6,751 nt of DNA from the NCBI GenBank assembly GCA_005879205.1, contig VBLD01000233.1, positions 1 to 6,751 on the forward strand, given 5' to 3'. Numbering within the stretch: position 1 is the stretch's first letter; each line of letters opens with the position of its first letter. Made by a program: the position numbers and the translations under genes. The notes beneath the pieces are model-generated. The model was not told the DNA's origin and did not search any database. It saw only the letters and a program-made list of their open reading frames with translations. Source of the stretch: Deltaproteobacteria bacterium (GTDB lineage: Bacteria > Desulfobacterota > Binatia > DP-6). Positions 4,173 through 6,751 of this stretch are shown one piece after another.

Positions 4173-6751
4173 ATGACGATCCGTGCCGTGGTGCTTCTGG
4201 TCCTCAGCCTCGTTCCCGTCCGAGCCGCCGTCGCCGCGGAGTGCAGCGGCGGGGCGATCGTCGCCATGCACCTGGGCGACCGCGTGCGCTTCGAGGGCAC
4301 CGTGACACGTCCCGGCGCGCGTCACGACAACTTCGTCTCCGGCCCGACCGCCTTCCAGTTTCACGTCGCGCGCGCCGCGGACGGCGAGGTGCTGCACACG
4401 GTCGCCATCCCGCCCGAGCGCTTCGTGGCGCGGGCGTTCACCACCAAGTACGACCACAAGGGAACGTTCCGGGGGCAGGTGATCATCAAGACGGTCCGCC
4501 GCCAGCACGACACCGTCAGCATCCTGCTGATCGAGCCGGCGCCGGGCTTCTCGGTTCCGGGGCCCGTCGACCTGCGCGCGTTCATCGACGCCGGGGGCGG
4601 CTGCGCCCGGACGTGCGCCGCCGACTGTGCGACACGCGCGAGCGGGCTCGAGTGCGCGTCGAGCCGGCTCTACGTGCCGTCCGCCGACGAGGGCTTCGGG
4701 CAGCTCGTGCGTCCGCCGGGACCTGCGCGCTCCTCCTACTGCGGCCTCGCCATCGACACGAGCGCGCCGTGCGACTTCCTGATCGAGGAGCGCTGCCTGC
4801 TCCCGTATCCGTCGTCGTACTTCTCGAAATCCGACCCGTCGACGCCGACCGGGCTCCGCCTCGACTACGGACCCGCGGCGCTGCCGGCGAACGTCGCCGG
4901 GAAGCACGTCGATCCGACCGACTGGAACACGCTCGACGGCTTCAGCCCCGGCCCCGTGATCCTGGCTCTGCTGCCCGACACGGGCTTCCCGGTGGACCTC
5001 ACCGCCTCGGGCGTTGCCTTCCACACGAACTTCGCGCGCTCGCTCGACGCGGACCATCCGACGGTCCTGATGGAGGCGGGGACGGGCGCGCGGGTGGTCC
5101 ACTTCGCGGAGATGGACGCGAACACGAACGACGTGACCCGGAAGGCGCTCATCATCCGGCCCGGACGGCGGCTGCAGGACGGCACCCGCTACCTGGTCGC
5201 GCTCCGACGCCTGGTCGACACGCACGGCACGTCGATCCGGCCGCGCGTCGTCTTCCGCGCGCTGCGCGACCTGGCGCTCGGGCAGGTGTCGACGGACGAC
5301 CTCGCGGCCGCCTGCGGCGCCAACTGCGCCGCGGCGCTGGAGGCTCGCGCGCCGGCGTTCGCCGACGTGCTGGCGCGGCTCGCGGCGAACGGCGTCGACC
5401 CCTCCGAGCTGATCCTCGCCTGGGACTTCACCACCGCCAGCACGCAGGCGTTGACCGGGTGGATACGGGCGGTGCGCGATCAGGCGTTCGCGCTCGGCAC
5501 GCCGGCCTTCGCGGTGACGAGCGTCGACGACGGCGGCGGCGCCGGCTTCAACACCGACATCTGGGTGCGCATCCAGGGGACCTTCCAGGCGCCCCTCTTC
5601 ATGACGGCGGACGCGCCGGCGTCGCGGCTGAACCTCGTGGGCGGCGTGCCGGCGCAGAACGGCTTCGCGACCGTGCCGTACGTGGTCGACATTCCCCGGA
5701 TCGCGGTGAACGGCGGCGCACCGCAGCCGGGCCGGCCGACGCTCTGGGGCCACGGGCTCCTCGGCACCCGCTTCCAGCTCGGCGCCCTCTCGCAGCTCGC
5801 CAACCTCTACGATTTCGTGGTCGGCGCCGTCGACATGCAGGGCATGTCGAATCCCGACGTGGTGCCCGCGGTCCTGCCCATCACGCAGGACGTCTCGAAC
5901 TTCCACTTCATCCCCGAGCGCCTGCACCAGGGCTTCCTGAATCACCTCCTCCTCGGCCGGCTGATGGTGGATCCCATCCACGGGTTCAACTCACACCCCG
6001 CCTTCCAGTTCGGCCCCGGCGCGACGGGGATCATCGACACCACCGAGGTCTACTACTCGGGCGGGAGCCAGGGCGGCATCTTCGGCGTCGCCATCATGTC
6101 GATCGCCGAGGATTTCAAGCGCGGCTTTCTGGCCGTGCCGGGCGCCAACTACAGCACGCTGCTGCACCGGAGCGTCGACTTCAATCCGTATCTCGGCCTC
6201 CAGCGCGGCGCCTATCCGGACCGGCTCGACGAGGAGCTGCTTCTCGGGCTCATCCAGCAGCTCTGGGACCGTGCCGAGCCGCAGGGCTACATGAACCACC
6301 TGGCGTCGGGCGACCTCTCGACGCCGCCCGTTCCCCACCGGGTGCTGATCCACATGGCGACCTACGACTGCGAGGTGTCGAACCTCGCCACCGAGATCAT
6401 GGTCCGCTCCCTCGGCTTCCCGCAGCTCGGGCCGGTTCGCCGGAGCTTCTTCGACGTCCCGGAGCCGAACGCCCCGATCGACGGCTCCGCGTTCGTCGAG
6501 ATCGACCCCCAGCGCGGCTTCTCGCGCTGCGACGCCCCGAGCGGCAGCAACCCGGGGGCCGCCTGCACGACCGACGCCGATTGCCCCGGCGCGGGCGATC
6601 CGCCCACACGCACGCGTTGCGACTCCGGCATTCCGCCGCTGACCAACACCGCGCCCCCCTTCAACAACGGCGCGCACGGTGCCACGGGCTCGCTCGCGGC
6701 CGCGGCCCAGATCGAGGCGTTCCTCCGCCCCGACGGCATGGTCGAGCAGTT
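4173..6751 (+). CDS. Large secreted alpha/beta-hydrolase (lipase/esterase-like), 3' end missing
   Basis: The frame from 4173 stays open to the window edge (859 codons read). Residues 1-22 are a type I signal peptide (AVVLLVLSLVP core, AVAA before Glu23); Cys24 is not in a lipobox. Residues 23-142 look beta-rich and match nothing I recognise. A Cys-containing linker (C144, C148, C152, C161) leads to a conserved segment: PCDFL (C200), CLLPYPSSYF (208-217), VDPTDWN and DGFSPG (255-260). Residues about 270-350 resemble a bacterial Ig-like domain ending in YLVALRRL. The hydrolase domain has GHGLLG (526-531, oxyanion type) and GGSQGG with Ser632 as nucleophile. Asp732 (TYDCEVSN) and His835 (GAHGATG) are the likely triad partners. 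A Cys-rich insert (C786, C798, C804, C816) lies between them. The layout recalls secreted lipases of the VolA/Lipase_bact_N type, but the substrate is unknown. FLRPDGMVEQ near the edge suggests the stop is close. It has its own ribosome site and probably its own promoter. Confidence 0.86.
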   Translation, partial: MTIRAVVLLVLSLVPVRAAVAAECSGGAIVAMHLGDRVRFEGTVTRPGARHDNFVSGPTAFQFHVARAADGEVLHTVAIPPERFVARAFTTKYDHKGTFRGQVIIKTVRRQHDTVSILLIEPAPGFSVPGPVDLRAFIDAGGGCARTCAADCATRASGLECASSRLYVPSADEGFGQLVRPPGPARSSYCGLAIDTSAPCDFLIEERCLLPYPSSYFSKSDPSTPTGLRLDYGPAALPANVAGKHVDPTDWNTLDGFSPGPVILALLPDTGFPVDLTASGVAFHTNFARSLDADHPTVLMEAGTGARVVHFAEMDANTNDVTRKALIIRPGRRLQDGTRYLVALRRLVDTHGTSIRPRVVFRALRDLALGQVSTDDLAAACGANCAAALEARAPAFADVLARLAANGVDPSELILAWDFTTASTQALTGWIRAVRDQAFALGTPAFAVTSVDDGGGAGFNTDIWVRIQGTFQAPLFMTADAPASRLNLVGGVPAQNGFATVPYVVDIPRIAVNGGAPQPGRPTLWGHGLLGTRFQLGALSQLANLYDFVVGAVDMQGMSNPDVVPAVLPITQDVSNFHFIPERLHQGFLNHLLLGRLMVDPIHGFNSHPAFQFGPGATGIIDTTEVYYSGGSQGGIFGVAIMSIAEDFKRGFLAVPGANYSTLLHRSVDFNPYLGLQRGAYPDRLDEELLLGLIQQLWDRAEPQGYMNHLASGDLSTPPVPHRVLIHMATYDCEVSNLATEIMVRSLGFPQLGPVRRSFFDVPEPNAPIDGSAFVEIDPQRGFSRCDAPSGSNPGAACTTDADCPGAGDPPTRTRCDSGIPPLTNTAPPFNNGAHGATGSLAAAAQIEAFLRPDGMVEQ

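Noticed and set aside
4236..4250. Lipoprotein attachment at Cys24 of the secreted hydrolase.
   Set aside because: The residue before Cys24 is Glu and no Leu-Ala-Gly/Ala-Cys type lipobox is present, so type I cleavage and a soluble or surface product fit better.
4056..5981. A 641-codon open frame on the - strand.
   Set aside because: It lies antisense to the secreted hydrolase, whose + frame has a signal peptide, a good ribosome site and recognisable hydrolase motifs. The antisense product is an Arg/Val/Glu/His/Gly-rich low-complexity chain with no domain, as expected from the complement of high-GC codons.
5991..6677. A 228-codon open frame on the - strand.
   Set aside because: It is in the antisense frame of the same hydrolase gene, across the nucleophile elbow, and its product has no recognisable motif.

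Overview
The window is a GC-rich (clearly above 65% by eye) stretch of bacterial chromosome with five protein-coding genes, all on the + strand, and no RNA genes, mobile elements or CRISPR arrays that I can see. Signal peptides, a periplasmic-type parvulin and a HupE/UreJ membrane protein point to a Gram-negative cell. The family mix, with Cys-rich 'CTTDADC' type segments and a large secreted hydrolase, resembles Myxococcota, Candidatus Binatota or other deltaproteobacterial-type soil lineages. This placement is inference, not proof.

Region 1 (1-3956) is a tightly packed operon. It holds the 3' part of a DUF3604 gene (PHP-like metallohydrolase family; its 5' end lies outside the window), a membrane-anchored PpiC/SurA-type peptidyl-prolyl isomerase (1562-2542), a long-form HupE/UreJ membrane protein with a signal peptide and periplasmic domain (2539-3543), and a small DUF1330 protein (3537-3956). 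The junctions are a 1-nt gap, a 4-nt ATGA overlap and a 7-nt overlap, so translational coupling is very likely. The first three products act, or are anchored, outside the cytoplasm. A reasonable but unproven reading is a periplasmic metalloenzyme (DUF3604), a folding helper (PPIase) and a metal-handling membrane protein (HupE/UreJ).

Region 2 (3957-4172) is a 216-nt intergenic gap. It has a 10-bp hairpin shortly after the DUF1330 stop (possible transcription end) and, near its right end, an AT-rich patch followed by a 9-bp inverted repeat that may mark the promoter or operator of the next gene.

Region 3 (4173-6751) is the start and most of a large secreted alpha/beta-hydrolase (859 codons visible, open to the window edge). 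It has a type I signal peptide, a beta-rich N-terminal domain, a Cys-containing linker, a bacterial Ig-like region, a GHGLLG oxyanion-type motif and a GGSQGG nucleophile elbow. The long antisense open frames under this gene (a 641-codon one and a 228-codon one) are composition artefacts.

I found no clearly new defence or mobile system. The most interesting items are the DUF3604-PPIase-HupE/UreJ-DUF1330 cassette, the predicted mature N-terminal histidine of the HupE protein, the C-terminal extension on the DUF3604 protein and the domain layout of the secreted hydrolase.
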